Source of the DNA: Pseudomonas silesiensis
GTDB taxonomy: Bacteria > Pseudomonadota > Gammaproteobacteria > Pseudomonadales > Pseudomonadaceae
Length of the DNA stretch: 64,000 nt
Assembly: GCF_001661075.1 (NCBI RefSeq)
Contig: NZ_CP014870.1
Span: 4,608,501-4,672,500, forward strand
Direction of reading: 5' to 3'
The translations under genes were made by a program, and so were the position numbers. Positions 62,954 through 64,000 of this stretch are shown one piece after another; position 1 is the first letter of the stretch, and each line of letters opens with the position of its first letter. Under the pieces are notes generated by a model. It saw only the letters and a list, made by a program, of their open reading frames with translations, did not search any database and had not been told where the DNA came from.

Positions 62954-63490
62954 ATGAGACTCAAGCCCTTCCCCGCATTCCTCTTTATGCTCTGCCTGCC
63001 CGGTTATGCCGCGGCGGGGGAAAAAACCGTGTACGGCCTCAACGAGTACGCCTCGCTGAACGGCATCAACCTGGAAGTCGCCGCCAAACTCGACACCGGA
63101 GCGAAAACCGCCTCCCTGAGTGCCCGCGACATCAAACGCTTCAAACGCAATGGCGAGTCCTGGGTGCGCTTTTACCTGGCCATCGACGCCGCCCATTCGC
63201 ACCCGATCGAACGGCCGCTGGCCCGGGTCAGCAAGATCAAGCGCAGGGCCGGCGACTACGATCCGGAAGCAGGCAAGAAGTACACCGCCCGTCCGGTGAT
63301 CGAGCTCGATATCTGCATGGGTTCGGCTTTACGCAGCATCGAAGTGAACTTGACCGACCGAAGCGCCTTCCAATACCCGCTCTTGATCGGCTCCGAAGCC
63401 CTGAAACGCTTCGATGCGCTGGTCGACCCCAGCCTTAAATACGCTGCTGGCAAACCCGCCTGCGCCACCGACGCACATACCGCAGAGTAA
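62954..63490 (+). CDS. Retropepsin-like periplasmic aspartic protease
   Basis: The 178-residue product starts with a signal peptide (MRLKPFPAFLFMLCLPGYAAA). A single retropepsin-like domain follows, with the catalytic motif DTGAKTASLSA (about residues 47-57) and the conserved ends RPVIELDICMGS and YPLLIGSEALKRFDALVDPS. Databases often name this family ATP-dependent zinc protease, but the DTGA motif indicates aspartic-protease chemistry with one Asp per subunit, so a dimer is expected. I use the ATG at 62954; the upstream extension MDRRAPGF would spoil the signal peptide. The next gene starts 5 bases after its stop and is a membrane protein of the same conserved gene pair. Confidence 0.85.
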   Translation: MRLKPFPAFLFMLCLPGYAAAGEKTVYGLNEYASLNGINLEVAAKLDTGAKTASLSARDIKRFKRNGESWVRFYLAIDAAHSHPIERPLARVSKIKRRAGDYDPEAGKKYTARPVIELDICMGSALRSIEVNLTDRSAFQYPLLIGSEALKRFDALVDPSLKYAAGKPACATDAHTAE

Positions 63491-63495
63491 TTCCA

Positions 63496-64000
63496 ATGCG
63501 CTCTCTTACCCTCCACCTGAAATTCCTGATCACCATCCTGGTGGTGCTGGGCATTTCAGTTACGGCCTACCAGATCTTTGTGCTCGGCATTCCCGTGACC
63601 GAAGACGCCACCGACGACCTGTGGAACATCGACGCCAAGGTCGAGTTCGTCGCCAGCACCAAGGACCCGGTCAAGATCCAGATGTTCGTGCCGCCGCTGA
63701 GCCGCGATTACGTCAGCCTGAACGAGAGTTTCATCTCCAATAACTATGGCGTGGCGGTGAATCGGGTTGACGGCAATCGCAAGGTCACCTGGTCGGCGCG
63801 TCGGGCCAAGGGCAACCAGACCCTCTATTACCGCCTGGTGCTGACCAAGCGTTACAGCGGCGAGAAATTGAAGATCAAGGGCCCGACTTTCCGCGACAGC
63901 ATTGCCGTAGAAGGCCCGGAAAAAATCGCCGCCGAAGCCCTGCTCGCGCCGATCCGCCAGCACTCGGCCGACGTCGAGACCTTCATCGGCGAAGCCATCA
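63496..64000 (+). CDS. Inactive transglutaminase-like 7TM membrane protein, N-terminal part
   Basis: The first 168 residues are visible and the gene runs off the right edge. It opens with a membrane helix (LKFLITILVVLGISVTAYQI, about 7-27) followed by a periplasmic domain (KVEFVASTKDPVKIQMFVPP and VTWSARRAKGNQTLYYRLVL). This matches the N-terminus of inactive transglutaminase proteins that are fused to a C-terminal seven-helix membrane region. Such proteins are repeatedly paired with the retropepsin-like protease encoded 5 bases upstream, so the two probably act together at the inner membrane. The C-terminal features cannot be confirmed here. Confidence 0.82.
   Translation, partial: MRSLTLHLKFLITILVVLGISVTAYQIFVLGIPVTEDATDDLWNIDAKVEFVASTKDPVKIQMFVPPLSRDYVSLNESFISNNYGVAVNRVDGNRKVTWSARRAKGNQTLYYRLVLTKRYSGEKLKIKGPTFRDSIAVEGPEKIAAEALLAPIRQHSADVETFIGEAI

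Overview
The window is chromosomal DNA of a fluorescent-group Pseudomonas. The evidence is gene content and order (ligA-zipA-smc; oprF-sigX-cmpX-crfX-cmaX-rraA-ppsA/ppsR; the GntR-prpB-prpC-acnD-prpF-prpD propionate cluster), the OprF and SigX sequences, and many Pseudomonas-type REP/BIME repeats in the intergenic gaps. It is almost entirely core genome. I see no prophage, insertion sequence, integrase, CRISPR array or tRNA gene.

Layout. 1-5.9 kb: the 5' part of dnaX (minus strand), a periplasmic solute-binding protein, a PAS-GGDEF-EAL protein whose EAL site is degenerate, a small XRE regulator, the 4.5S SRP RNA (ffs) and a zinc peptidase. 6-13.2 kb: ligA, zipA and smc, all leftward. 13.2-22.9 kb: purine catabolism, with a GntR regulator divergent from xdhA-xdhB-xdhC-guaD, a second GntR regulator, and a BenE-family transporter. 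23-32.2 kb: yggL, dacB, a CHASE/PAS/GGDEF diguanylate cyclase, rlmKL, rmf with a structured leader, and pyrD. 32.3-44.2 kb: the complete nitrate assimilation locus (nasS-nasT, nitrate transporter, PP2C-kinase fusion, nirB-nirD-nitrate reductase-cobA). 44.3-53.5 kb: outer membrane and envelope-stress genes (oprF, sigX, cmpX, crfX, cmaX), rraA, an esterase-like hydrolase, and ppsA divergent from ppsR. 53.5-62.7 kb: a 48-bp tandem REP array and the 2-methylcitrate cycle genes. 62.9-64 kb: a retropepsin-like protease and the start of an inactive transglutaminase membrane protein.

The most coherent regulatory system is in the nitrate locus. Three separate transcription units (nasS-nasT, the transporter-kinase unit, and nirB-cobA) each begin with a GG-N10-GC sigma-54-type promoter. 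Each promoter is followed by two hairpins with A-x-x-G-x-x hexaloops, the known ANTAR/NasT target, and then an intrinsic terminator whose 5' arm overlaps the second hairpin. This predicts nitrate-dependent antitermination by NasT on all three units, including its own operon, layered on nitrogen control through sigma-54.

Other points of interest are predicted GntR operators at xdhA and at two regulator genes, an 11-copy REP array that ends at the prpD stop codon, a cobA reading frame that runs into a REP element, paired BIMEs that share their spacer sequences, and a four-hairpin leader upstream of rmf.
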